Shown piece by piece: positions 22,483 to 32,270 of a DNA stretch of 64,000 bases. Within the stretch, counting starts at the first letter, position 1; the number at the start of each line of letters is the position of its first letter. The position numbers and the translations under genes are program-made. Below the pieces are notes generated by a model. It was not told the origin of the DNA. It did not search any database and was given only the letters and a program-made list of their open reading frames with translations. The stretch is from Corythucha ciliata (Eukaryota; Arthropoda; Insecta; Hemiptera; Tingidae): positions 47,473,253 to 47,537,252 of the forward strand of contig CM075939.1 in assembly GCA_038030265.1 (NCBI GenBank), given 5' to 3'.

Positions 22483-23013
22483 TTAATTGGTTAAAATCCA
22501 CACCATATCTAGCGGCATGCGCCTTTTAAGTCTTCTATTAGGTGACTCTTCAAGTAGTCGAATCGCCAAAATGTTTGGGTGGCGGTGCAGTCTCCGCTCG
22601 TAAGACACCAAGCAACCAAGATAGTGATCTGAATCTAATCCTAATTTCAGCGCATTTGGATACTATATGCGGCTTCCAGGTAAGTCTTTTATCCAGCGTG
22701 AGCCCAAGGTATTTGACTTTATCACCCACTGGAATTTGTTGGCCGTTGACTACGGAGGGAACATAAGCATGAGGCCTTAATGCAAAATCAATCCTAGCTG
22801 ATTTAGTGGAGTTCAATTGGATTTTCCACCTCCTAGTCCAGTCGGAAATATCATTAAGCGACCGTTGCAGATTTTCCACGGCTGAGGAGTAATCACAATG
22901 TGGCGCCAAAATTGCCGTATCGTCCGCATACGTAGCTACGTGGGTTTCCCGATTCAGTGGAATATCCGCCGAGTACAACGTAAAAAGCAGCGGACCGAGC
23001 ACACTACCCTGTG
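22483..23013 (-). pseudogene. Jockey LINE ORF2, C-terminal half of RT
   Basis: This continues the RT from 28538 across the inserted LTR element: VPQGSVLGPLLFTLYSADIP, the catalytic THVATYADDTAILA, the thumb (KVKYLGLTLDKRLTWKPHI). At about 22585 an internal deletion joins the thumb to the very C-terminus, and the frame changes; the end reads PNILAIRLLEESPNRRLKRR followed by MPLDM, the RRLKR ending common in Jockey ORF2, with its stop at 22483-22485. The YADD pair is intact, but the deletion makes the copy dead. Confidence 0.85.
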
Positions 23014-23018
23014 GTACT
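23014..23018 (+). repeat. Target-site duplication of LTR element (left)
   Basis: gtact, repeated at 28533-28537. Removing the LTR element and one copy joins the two RT halves of the LINE in frame. Confidence 0.9.
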
Positions 23019-23133
23019 TGCTACATATCCACGATTCCGATGTTATTCAGCTTCCTTTTAGATGTTGTTTAAAAAAATATACATTTTCCGTTCCATTGTT
23101 CACGTTCTCTTGATTTCATATAAAATCACAACA
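23019..23133 (+). repeat. 5' LTR (115 bp)
   Basis: Starts tgctacatatccacgat and ends tcacaaca. It is 17 bp shorter than the 3' LTR because of one indel near 23036. The very short LTR still contains the phrase ttccgttccattgttcacg in both copies. A primer-binding site should start at 23134 (gttgtcgacgagg); I could not match it to a tRNA by eye. Confidence 0.9.
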
Positions 23134-23165
23134 GTTGTCGACGAGGATAAACTCTTTCAGCGACA

Positions 23166-24284
23166 ATGGACACTGAGCAATTCAGACAGTTGTTGGAAGC
23201 TCTACTGCAACAGCAGCAGGTGCTACTTCAACACCTGACTACACGACCTGAACTGCGACAAGATTAGGTAAATTTTACAAATGTCGCTCCATTCGAGCAG
23301 TACGATGCTCGTCGAGAGAAATTTTCTTGCTATTTGGAACGTTTCGAAAATTATTACACGATGAAAAACGTCACCGACCAGGCGAAAATTGCCCAACTTT
23401 TATGCGTGTCAATCGGTTCCTCCCATTACAATGGTCTTGCAGCATATTTAGGTCCTGAAAAGTCCGTCAAGAATCTTTCATACAATGACCTTGTGAAAGC
23501 ATTCAAGCAGATGCTGATCCCCAAAAAAAGCGTCGTCCTCTCCCAACACTATTTCCTCAGTGTCTACCAGAAAGATCGTCAGACCATCGCAGAATATGTT
23601 GCGACCCTTCAGCAGGATCTGGCCGAATGCGAATTCTCAGTTAAATGTGAGTGTACACGGTCAGTTTCTGTTGCAGAGGTTTTCCTTCGAGCTCAATTCA
23701 TTCGCGGCTTGCGTGATGACTGGTTACGAGAACAAATTCTTCAGACCGACTCAGTCAAATTCGACGACATTCTCACGAAAGCTCTTGCGCTCGAAGCTTC
23801 AAAAATTGAAAGTAAGGAATTGACCCATCGTCCCTCCTCCAATCCTTCGTTTAACGATGTTGGCGACACTCATCGCATCTCAAGTTCATCGAAGAGGGGT
23901 CGTTCCCAAAATCGTCCAAAGTCTTGTTCACGACGTGTGTCTAATACAGGTCCCGACTCGACTCTCGGAGTTGACAACCTTTGTTTCAGGTGTGGCCAAA
24001 GTGATCACGTGGCAAATGAGTGTAAACGCGACCGTTCCAAACTTCGCTGTGATTCATGCAACAAAAAAGGTCACGTGACGCGCGTATGTTTTGCATCAAT
24101 CAAGAAGGCGCCGTCTCAACATTGTCGTTTCACTCCCCCTCCAGCCACTTCATTACACACTCTAACTGACGATTTTTCGACAGACCCCAACTTCACGTTT
24201 GGGATTCAAAAACTAGACTCCCTTCATCGTCCTACAATCGTTAATTTATTTGAATTACAGGCCACCGATCACGATAAATACATA
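23166..24284 (+). pseudogene. Gag of the LTR retrotransposon
   Basis: The structural polyprotein of the virus-like particle. The ATG at 23166 opens a Gln/Leu-rich helix (LLEALLQQQQVLLQHL), then a TAG at 23265 breaks the frame, which continues in phase with PFEQYDARREKFSCYLERFE and a capsid fold-like region to about residue 230. Two CCHC knuckles follow: CFRCGQSDHVANEC and CDSCNKKGHVTRVC, which bind genomic RNA. The frame runs without a stop into the protease region once the inserted DNA element (from 24285) is taken out, so gag and pol were probably one polyprotein. Confidence 0.85.
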
Positions 24285-25339
24285 TAGCGTTTTCCTTTTG
24301 CCATTTCAAAAGTGCTCTGGGGCCGCTCTTGTGACGTCACAAGCCCGCTCGGATCGAACCAAAATCTGGCTAAGAGTGGGTTGAAATGGAACGACTTTTA
24401 ACATGTGGAAGAGAGCGCTCTTTAATAACAACCTTCCTCCTCATGACTGTTTTGTAGTTTTTGTGTTTGTTTTGAATGGAAGTACATGTTTATTTACGTG
24501 CATGAGCGGAGCACTTGTATATTTTTGTGTGGAGTACTTGTATTTATTAACGAGAATTTACTTATTAGCATGTCTGTGAACAAATCAGGTGCATCCCTTT
24601 GAGAGTTCAATGCCCAATTCCATTAATAATGTTCTTCCAGGAATATAATTGATATCTAATAACAACAAGTTGCGAATTTAGAAATTCTCGGCCACCAAAC
24701 ACGCTTTGTGGCGGCAGGAAAAATGAAGGAATGGGCTTTGGGGGAAATATGTAATATATAAAGGGAATAACTTCATTAATGTAGAGAATCCGGATGAACC
24801 GTTTTGTAACGATTGGAACACGTGTACTAGGTTTTTGTTATTCTGTCTTCTCCTTATAGATTGATGCTGCAATAATAGCCCACGTAGTCTTCTTATTTTC
24901 ATATTTTTCGCCGGACGAGCTTGACTCTAGACTAGAGTTATCCATTCCATACATTTCAAAATGAGCCTAGTGGCTTCATCTGACCACTTCTCTGGATCTG
25001 TTGAGTAATCGACGATAATGATACCCACGAATAACAGAACTTGAGTTAAACCGCTTTCGTTCAACAAAATCGTTGGCTTCATCCGCGACGAATAACTAAA
25101 TACGAACTCAAAACGATGCTTATCACAATGAACCTTCCAAGAGAGATTTACCGCTCCGTCGATTTTGACGGAGCAGTTGAAGTTGCTCTAGCTCTGATCC
25201 ATGGAGGAGCGTAGGGATAAATGGAACGAATAAAAAGTCGCTCTGCTGAGGATCAATTGGCAAATGGAACCTTCAAACTCTTATCAGATCAGACCTGGAG
25301 CAGCCCCAGCTCTTCTTTTTGTGCTAATGGAAAACGCTA
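24285..25339. mobile_element. ~1.05-kb non-autonomous DNA element nested in gag-pol
   Basis: The ends are inverted: tagcgttttcc at 24285 and ggaaaacgcta at 25339, followed by a second imperfect match (agtgctctggggccgctc against the complement of gagcagccccagctcttc). The flanks both read ata, a 3-bp target duplication. Excising the element with one ata puts gag and protease in a single open frame, which supports these exact ends. Inside I see no transposase; a 74-codon minus frame (24678-24902) has no recognised motif. 3-bp duplications occur in PIF/Harbinger and CACTA groups, but the termini do not let me assign it. Confidence 0.8.
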
Positions 25340-25649
25340 ATAGTCTCCGTGACACTAAATGGAAGGCCTCAAAAATTTGAAGTGGATTTCGGAGCCAAGT
25401 TTACGTTGCTCTCTGAACGGGAATTCAACCGTCTGAACCCAAAAATCCCCATGAACCGTTCAAATATTGCGTTTCGATCATACACGGGTAACATAATTAA
25501 TTCAAAATGGCAAAATTTCGGTTTCAGTCGGCTATCGTGGCAAAATATTCAACGAAGAGCTTTACATAGTCCCTGACGGCCACGATGCCCTTCTTGGCAG
25601 ACAATGGATACGTGACCTAAACATCAATCTGAAGGACATCGACAATGAC
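25340..25649 (+). pseudogene. Retropepsin (protease) region of the LTR element
   Basis: The aspartic protease would cleave Gag-Pol. The active-site stretch reads EVDFGAKFTLLS, where DTGA or DSGA is expected, so the Thr/Ser is replaced by Phe. A single-base frameshift near 25507 moves the second half (IVPDGHDALLGRQWIRDLNI, the conserved LLG-x-x-W-I end) into another frame. Neighbours: gag upstream across the inserted element, RT downstream. Confidence 0.8.
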
Positions 25650-27040
25650 ATGAACCTACCTCTTCTCGTCAATAAAATTCAACCGGATATTCAAGTCGAA
25701 ACTCTTATTTCTAAATTTTCCAATATTTTCCAGGAGAAAGTTGGCTGTGTCCCAGGGTTTACAGTACAGCTCACCCTTCGACAAGGGGCAAAACCTGTCT
25801 TTACAAAGGAACGTAACGTTCCTTACGCCCTCCGTGAGCGTGTCGAAAAGGAACTAGATGCACTGGAAGCAGATGGAATCATATCTCTAGTTCCCACGAG
25901 TGACTGGGCCTCACCTCTAGTTGTTATTCCTAAACCAGACGGTGGTGTTCGACTTTGTGTCGATTACAAGTGCGGCGTCAACGAAAGACTCGTAAAAGGG
26001 AATTTTCCAATTCGACGTACTGACGATGTGTTGAATAGTCTCCGAAATTCCAAATTTTTCTGTACGCTTGACATTTTTAAGGCGTATCTTCATTTACAGG
26101 TCGATGATCAAAGCAGCACGATTCAGACCATTTCAACTCATCGAGGTACCTACCGCGTACACCGTCTCAGTTTTGGAATAAAGACAGCCCCATCAGAATT
26201 CAATCGAATCATTTCACAGATATTGAGAGACCTGCCGAAAGTAGAAGCATATTTTGATGACATCATAGTACATGGTTCAACTTTCGATGAATGCTATCAA
26301 AATTTAAAACAATGCTTACAAAAACTTTCTGACTACGACCTTCACCTTAACAAAAATAAATGTAAATTTTTCCAGACCAAAATTGAATATTTAGTCCACG
26401 TCGTTGGACACAACCAGATTTTAAAGTCTCCTGCCAAGGTTCAAGCCATTCAAAAGATACCCCGACCAACCAATCCGGATGAAGTTAGGCGTTTTCTGGG
26501 TCTCGCAACGTATTACAGTCGTTTTATTCCTAATTTCTCGTCGATTACGAATCCACTTCGATGTTTATTGAGAAAGGGAGAGCGTTGGTCATGGAAATCT
26601 AGCTGTGAGTCTTCTTTTTCTAAAATTAAAGCAGAACTTTGTAGTGATCGAGTTTTAGTACCATTCGATCCCAATCTTCCTCTTGTTTTAACCACTGACG
26701 CAAGTCCTACAGGCGTCGCTGCAGTCCTCAGCCACAGTATCCGCGGCATGGAAAAACCTATCGCTTACGCGTCTCGTTCACTTACGATTTCAGAACAGAA
26801 TTACAGCCAGTTGGACAGAGAAGCACTGGCCATAATTTTTGGGGCTACTCATTTCTACAATTACCTGTTCGGCAGCCATTTCCTTCTCGTTACAGACAAC
26901 GAGCCATTGTCTCGTATTTTCCGTCATGATAAGGCTCTTCCACAAATGACTTCGTCCCGTCTCCTCCGCTACGCGTCGTTTCTTTCAGCTTTCGATTACT
27001 CAGTCAAATCAAAAAAGGAAAAGAAAATCAGAATGTCGAT
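25650..27040 (+). pseudogene. Reverse transcriptase and RNase H of the LTR element
   Basis: The longest intact frame of the element. RT: EADGIISLVPTSDWASPLVV, LCVDYKCGVNERL, the LDIFKAYLHLQV box, HRLSFGIKTAPSEFNR, and the catalytic YFDDIIVHG (YxDD). The thumb follows (PTNPDEVRRFLGLATYYSRF). RNase H: TTDASPTGVAAVL, YASRSLTISEQNYSQLDREA (with the conserved Asp and Glu) and VTDNEPLSRIF. A one-base indel in the A-rich run at about 27015-27030 shifts the frame; the last RNase H/tether words (NVDCLSRKP) lie in the next frame. Confidence 0.9.
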
Positions 27041-28389
27041 TGTCTATCACGGAAACCCATTGAAAAACCCAACGTTTCAAACGGCGAAATTACTTCCGCT
27101 GTTTTACAAGACGAAACTGCAAAGGACCCAGAGCTCAGTGAAATTGTTCGAAAACTTTCTGCTCATTCGGAAGACTCAGAGTACACACTTCTGGACGGCA
27201 TTCTATTTCGTAAGGACCGAGTTGTTGTTCCTAACAAACTCCGTTCCATGATTTTAGATGAACTCCACGAGACTCATTTGGGCATTACCAAAATGAAACA
27301 GCTCGCCCGCTGTTACGTCTACTGGCCCTTGATCGATGGAGACATCGAACGATTGGTAAGAGAATGTGAGAGCTGCGCCCAGGTAAAGTCGGATCCCCCC
27401 AAAGTCCCTGTTCATCCGTGGGACCTTCCACACAATAATTGGGACAGAGTTCACATCGATTACGCCGGACCCTACTATGATTATTTCTTCCTTGTCTGTG
27501 TAGATGCTAAATCCAAATGGGCGGAAGTACGCATTGTTAATGCTTCTCCGACCACTTATGTCACAATTTCACTCTTGGATAGTATCTTTTCGTTTCATGG
27601 TTACCCTCGAGCCATTGTTTCAGATAACGCCTCGGTCTTCACGAGTCAAGAGTTCAGCTCATATTGTAGCTCGAGCGGAATCACTCAAAAATTCATAGCG
27701 CCGGGGCACCCCGCAACTAATGGGTTGGCTGAGAGAACTGTTCAGACCCTCAAGAATAGATTGAAAGCGGCCGATGAAGACATTCCAGTTCATGAGAAAG
27801 TCAGAAAGATTCTTTTCCGCTATCGCGCAACTCCACTTTCTTGCGGGCTGAGAAGTATTTACATCGACCGATTCGAATTCGTCTGGACGCCATTTTTCCT
27901 ACTTGTTCCGGGAAATCTAACCCGTATCCTACACCTTTTAGGTCATTTTCGGTCGGAGACAGAGTTCAAATCAGATTCTTCGCCAATAAAAAACCTGTAT
28001 GGCTATTCGGGGAGGTAAATGAAAAACTCGGAAGTCGTCACTACCAGGTCACTCTGGACTCTGGCAGGACTATCAAGCGTCATGTCAATCAGATGAGATC
28101 TACGCTCGTCAAAAAAGTGAAATTCGGCCCCGTTCAAGTTTTCGAAGTTCCAAGACCCCCAAGTATCCGTCACTTTTCACAAACTTCGACAACGGTGCAA
28201 GCTGACGACTCCCAGATACCTACAGTAGATACTTCTCCGTCGAATCGTCCTCTTGCAACAAATGAACTTCCTGTTCAGCAAACGCCTCCACCACCTACTT
28301 CAGTACAGCCACCTCATCACCATTCAAAATGGCCACCTGATCGTCAACGGCGTTTGCCCAGTCGTTTCAAAGACTTCGTCATGAAATAA
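27041..28389 (+). pseudogene. Integrase of the LTR element
   Basis: After the RNase H frameshift the tether leads to the HHCC zinc domain (HETHLGITKMKQLARCYVYW, CESCAQ), then the DDE core: HIDYAGPY, VSDNASVFTSQEF, GHPATNGLAERTVQTLKNRL. A further frameshift near 27840 moves the C-terminal part into another frame (FRSFSVGDRVQIRFFANKK, LGSRHYQVTLDSGRTIKRHV), resembling the GPY/F module of gypsy integrases, and a Pro-rich tail to the TAA at 28387. The enzyme would insert the cDNA into the genome. Confidence 0.88.
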
Positions 28390-28400
28390 GTGGGGGAAAC
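28388..28400 (+). promoter_or_regulatory. Polypurine tract
   Basis: The purine stretch agtgggggaaa directly abuts the 3' LTR and follows the pol stop. This is the usual place for plus-strand DNA priming. Confidence 0.75.
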
Positions 28401-28532
28401 TGCTACATATCCACGATCCTTCCACTTTTATGTATCAGATGTTATTCAACTTCCTTTTAGATGTTGCTTAAAAAAATATACACTTTCCGTTCCATTGTTC
28501 ACGTTCTCTTGATTTCATATAAAATCACAACA
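28401..28532 (+). repeat. 3' LTR (132 bp)
   Basis: tgctacatatccacgatcc ... tcacaaca. It matches the 5' LTR with a handful of substitutions and carries 17 extra bases (around 28420-28436). Flanked on the right by gtact. Confidence 0.9.
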
Positions 28533-28537
28533 GTACT
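28533..28537 (+). repeat. Target-site duplication of LTR element (right)
   Basis: gtact; see 23014-23018. Confidence 0.9.
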
Positions 28538-30422
28538 CCTGCTTCTATGGGACGCACGTCAGCCGGCCCTTTCCCATACTGTACTTGGAACCATCTGTTA
28601 GTAAGATATGACTGCAATATAAGCACGTGATGCATCGGAAGTTATTGGCTAATTTTATGAAGGAGCCCCGCGATCCACACTCGATCGAAAGCCTGACAGA
28701 CATCAAGAAAGACTGCAGGACAAAACATCGTTTCCTCCAGAGCAGCTCGGGCAATATTCGTTACTCGGTGTACTTGCTCTGCGGTCGCATGCTCAGCACG
28801 AAAGCCAAATTGGTGTTCTGGTATAGTTTGAAGATCGTTTATGACATTTATTAGCCTGCAGTAGAGAATTTTCTCGAAAAGCTTGGAAAGCGTCGGGAGC
28901 AGAGAGATTGGTCTGTACGACTTCGTTTCTTCAAGTGGTTTACCAGGCTTGGGTAACATAATTACTTTTGCTATCTTCCACTGATTCGGAAAGTATTTTG
29001 TACGTATAACTGCGTTGAATGCGTACGTGAGCATAACAACAGCCTTCTTCGGTATTTCGTTTAAAATTTCCGCTGACAACATGTCATGGCCGGGAGCTTT
29101 GTGAGGCTTGAGTTTGTTTATAAAACTCTGTACCTCCGGGGGTGAGGTTGGCTTGATCCTGTTTCCTTTATTGTACGTGATTGTTGGCAGAATGTCAGAG
29201 GTAACGTTGTTGGGTTTGAACGTGTTTTCCAGGTGTGCAGCAAAAGCGTCGGCCTTTTCTTGCTCGCTTCGGGCCCACGTGTTTGTCTCGGTGCGAATTG
29301 GCGATACATAACTAGGAGATTTTTTTGCGGCTTTCGTTATCTTCCAGAGGGAGTAATTAGTTTCCCTCGTGGCGTCTAGTGAAAGTAGTAGAGATGTGAA
29401 CGTATCATTATTTATTTTCTTCAGTAAGTATTTAAGTTCTTTGCAGCGTTTGTTAACAGTTGCCTTGTCTGCCGGGTCTCGTGTTGATTCCCACTTACGT
29501 CTGGCTTGTCTCCTTTCCCGGATGGCATTGCGAACTTCTTGCGGGTAGTATTGTCCTGTCTTCGCCTTAGCAGGCTTTGGGGTGGCATTCACTGCAGCTT
29601 CAGCAATGGTAGTTGTAAAGTATGTGATTGCATTATCAATATCGACTGGTCTCTTAAGTCGCGTATTTAATTCGATGCGAGCTGTAACTTCCTCCCCAAA
29701 GCTATCCCAGTTCGTAAGTTTGCTGGTAAGTTTCTGGCGGCTAGCTTTGCGGATGATGCTATTACTACACGTAAGTATGATCGGTGAATGGTCCGATGAT
29801 AGATCGCTGACGTTCTGGAGCTCAAAATAGCCTTCAGCAATGCCTTTACAAATAAAGAAGTCAATGCAGTCAGGGATCTTCAGAGGATCAGTAGGCCAGT
29901 ACGTAGGTTCCCCATTTGAGAGGCAAGTGGCCCCAGTCGCACCTATGGCGTTGTACAAAGCGGTACCCTTAGCCGTGATGAGTCGTGACCCCCACACGTG
30001 GTGTTTGGCATTGTAATCTCCACCCACGATCCATCCGTCCCCAAGGGTGCCAAAAAATGCTTTGGAGGACTATAAATTGCCGCAATTTGAGTGACTGAGC
30101 CATTTTCATTGTAAATAGTAATACATGCTGCTTGAATTTGTCTGGTTGTGTAGCTGTTATTTTCATGATGTCTCAGGCTGCTCCTGATGTAAATCGCTGC
30201 TCCTCCATGAGCTGCATCATCTGGATGATTGCAGGTGTAAAGGCTGTAATCACGTATTTCAGCATTACTACGTGACGTAAGATGGGTTTCTGAGAGTAGT
30301 GCATTGTCGATGCTTTCCATTTGTAGAAATTGCGCAAGTTCATCTTTTCTTTTGAGCAATCCGTTGATATTCAACAACAAGATTCTTTTAGCTTGGTATG
30401 AAATGGCATTTGTGGGGTACAT
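28538..30422 (-). pseudogene. Jockey LINE ORF2: endonuclease and N-terminal RT
   Basis: The ATG at 30422 overlaps the ORF1 stop (TAATG). The apurinic-type endonuclease starts ILLLNINGLLKRKDEL, with LLSETHL, and after a frameshift near 30060 continues GGDYNAKHHVWGSR and SDLSSDHSPIILT (the SDH catalytic end). RT follows: PGHDMLSAEIL, then KPLEETKSYRPISLLPTLSK, FGFRAEHATAEQV, and AVFLDVCQAFDRVW with the first catalytic Asp. An in-frame TAA at 28639-28641 comes next, then the frame runs to the LTR insertion point. The endonuclease nicks the target and RT copies the RNA from the nick. Confidence 0.9.
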
Positions 30423-31064
30423 TAGATTAATTTCTTGAGTAACTTGGTTAATAGCTCAAGTATCACGGCGTTTTGGCTAATCATTTTTTCAATCATCTCT
30501 TCGAGCCGACTGTTTATGACTGTTGAAGGCTGAATTATTACCTCTTGAGGAGATGTGGAATCTTCTAGGTTTTTCTGTGCGATTTTTCTGGCAGCCACCT
30601 CAGAAAACGAGCGTCGAAACCCGACAGACGCAGGGGATCGCTGTGTGGTTATACTTGACGCTGATTTGAACTTTGGTGAACCTGCACTTAATTTCTTACT
30701 GGACAACCTTTGTAGTTGGCCGTATGTTTCCCGCCGCACAACCCACAGGTAGGTTCCGCATCAGAAGCTTTATTACATTCACGATTGTCATGACCCTCGC
30801 CACATTTCACACAGACTGCCGGCAAAGTGCAGTAGGTTTTAATGTGCCCATATTGCTGACATCTCTTACACTGGACAATGTCACGTTTTGGGTGTGGTGA
30901 CTCTACTCGAATTTTCGTGTGCATAAGCGATTCTAGTTGATATACACTCTTACTTTTTTCATCTGGTTCCAGCTCAACAAAAAACAGTGGCAGAGGATCC
31001 TTTGTTTTCCAATGTCGAATATTCATGACATTACGGACAGCAAAACCTTCCTCTTCTAGCGCTG
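30422..31064 (-). pseudogene. Jockey LINE ORF1 (gag-like, zinc knuckles), 5'-truncated
   Basis: The 5' boundary is the target duplication, so the N-terminus is absent. The frame contains PLFFVELEPDEKSKSVYQL (an RRM-like RNA-binding segment), then three knuckles: CKRCQQYGHIKTYC, CVKCGEGHDNREC, CGLCGGKHTANYKGC. A frameshift near 30700 leads to a Ser-rich region and a C-terminal coiled-coil-like stretch (SRLEEMIEKMISQNAVILEL) that ends at TAA overlapping the ORF2 start. The family protein binds element RNA. Confidence 0.85.
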
Positions 31065-31079
31065 CAGTTACTGATCTGT
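31065..31079 (+). repeat. Target-site duplication of the Jockey LINE (5' side)
   Basis: cagttactgatctgt, identical to 22336-22350. Confidence 0.9.
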
Positions 31080-31833
31080 ATTGTAAATAATTGTTGTTTT
31101 AACGCAGAGAATAATAACTATACTGTCGTAAAGAAGGGAAACTTCGCGGATGTGAGAACATGAGAATCCGTATACAAATTACAGATTAGTAGGAGGAAGA
31201 ATTCGGTTTACAAGTAGTAATAGGTTGTGGTGTATTGCAGCAAAGTGAGTAAAATTGTGTTGTAGCTCGCACAGTAATATAACTGCGAATAACTATTCAC
31301 AGTTCAGAATGAGTATCTAGAACTACCTAACGACTTGATAGCATGTTTACAGGAGGAAAATTATATTTTTCATGGTGTTTCTCATTCTTTTAACCCTGAC
31401 AGGTACCCCTGGAATTTTAACGCTTATAGCCCAGCCAAAGATTGAAGAACATCGAATCTCCACCTAGGTTCTCACTGAGAGCTTCCCCTTACCCCTTCCA
31501 TTGTACAGCCGTTTACCTCCTAAACTTTTGAAACTTCTTATCACTCGGGGATCGCGGTTCACTGATCTTTCAGATTAAAACTGAAAGATGTTTTGATTTC
31601 TTAAATTTTGCAAGGAATCCTTATTTTTCGTGCTCAAATAATAAATTTTTCACTTTTCGTTCGGTTCTTTGGCGGATGCCAATGGTATGATTCCTATTTT
31701 TGGCTTTAGGACCGGGAGGCCGTCCTTTCTCAAAACGCGTCTTCAACCAGGAAAACGAGAACCCGCTTGCTCGACAAATCTGAAGCCTGCTGCGTTCAAT
31801 TGAAAAGTTCCTGGACCGAACGAAGGAAAATAG

Positions 31834-31930
31834 CAAAGTCATATAGAAAACCAAGTTATTCGACTCGAAAAAAAAAGTGAATTTTTTTGTGGGTTGGAAA
31901 ATTTGCTCCCGTTGGAATAATAATAGGGCT
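31834..31930 (+). repeat. Dispersed repeat R, partial copy
   Basis: It begins caaagtcatatagaaaacca, followed by agttattc, matching 32150-32180 and the complement of 37655-37690; it then degrades into an A-rich tract. Confidence 0.5.
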
Positions 31931-31945
31931 AAAACCCGCCAAAAA

Positions 31946-31971
31946 ATATATATATATATATATATATATAT
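31946..31971 (+). repeat. (AT)n microsatellite
   Basis: About 13 units of AT between aaaaa and tttt. Confidence 0.9.
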
Positions 31972-32142
31972 TTTCGAAGAGGAGGCGAATGTTCAAGCAA
32001 TAATTGATAAACATCAATCAGTAAAGGAGAGAAAATAAACTATTGGCGATTGTAGCTATCACTAGCGGCGCTAGTGTCGTGGGAAAATGAAACCGGTACT
32101 CCCTACATATGTTAAATGATAAAAAGTTTCGTGTTTTTTCGT

Positions 32143-32270
32143 GGTCAACAAAGTCATATGGAAAACCAAGTCATTCAGCTCGTGGTGATAACGTGTAACC
32201 AATCTGGGGAGCAATTGGGATAATTGCTCACTACAGATAGCACCACTATTACTATGAGCTATATCATTAT
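32143..32270 (+). repeat. Dispersed repeat R, copy in plus orientation
   Basis: It matches the reverse complement of 37573-37703 through a chain of words in the same order: ggtcaac, ggaaaaccaag, attcagctc, gtgat, aaccaatc, gataat, gctatatca. Non-coding, family unknown. Confidence 0.6.

Larger units (their letters stand above)
23019..28532 (+). mobile_element. Ty3/gypsy-type LTR retrotransposon nested in the LINE
   Basis: Complete from LTR to LTR: 5' LTR, gag, protease, RT, RNase H, integrase, polypurine tract, 3' LTR, with TG...CA ends and a 5-bp duplication. The gene order (integrase last) places it with Ty3/gypsy-type elements. No envelope frame is present. It is inactivated by a stop early in gag, a 1.05-kb insertion at the gag-protease joint, at least three pol frameshifts and a changed protease active site. 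Confidence 0.93.
22351..31064 (-). mobile_element. 5'-truncated Jockey-type LINE, interrupted by an LTR element
   Basis: Element bounds are set by the 15-bp duplication on both sides and an A8 tail (complement of 22351-22358). On the minus strand: the end of ORF1 with zinc knuckles, ORF2 with endonuclease and reverse transcriptase, then the C-terminus. Length without the insertion is about 3.2 kb, so the 5' end (leader and first half of ORF1) is missing and a piece of ORF2 is deleted near 22585. Such LINEs move by target-primed reverse transcription, which explains the truncation and the duplication. Confidence 0.9.

Noticed and set aside
24678..24902. Possible transposase fragment inside the nested DNA element
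   Set aside because: The 74 codons show no DDE or DNA-binding signature I recognise.
23019..28532. Endogenous retrovirus with envelope
   Set aside because: There is no envelope frame between integrase and the 3' LTR; pol ends 11 bases before the LTR.
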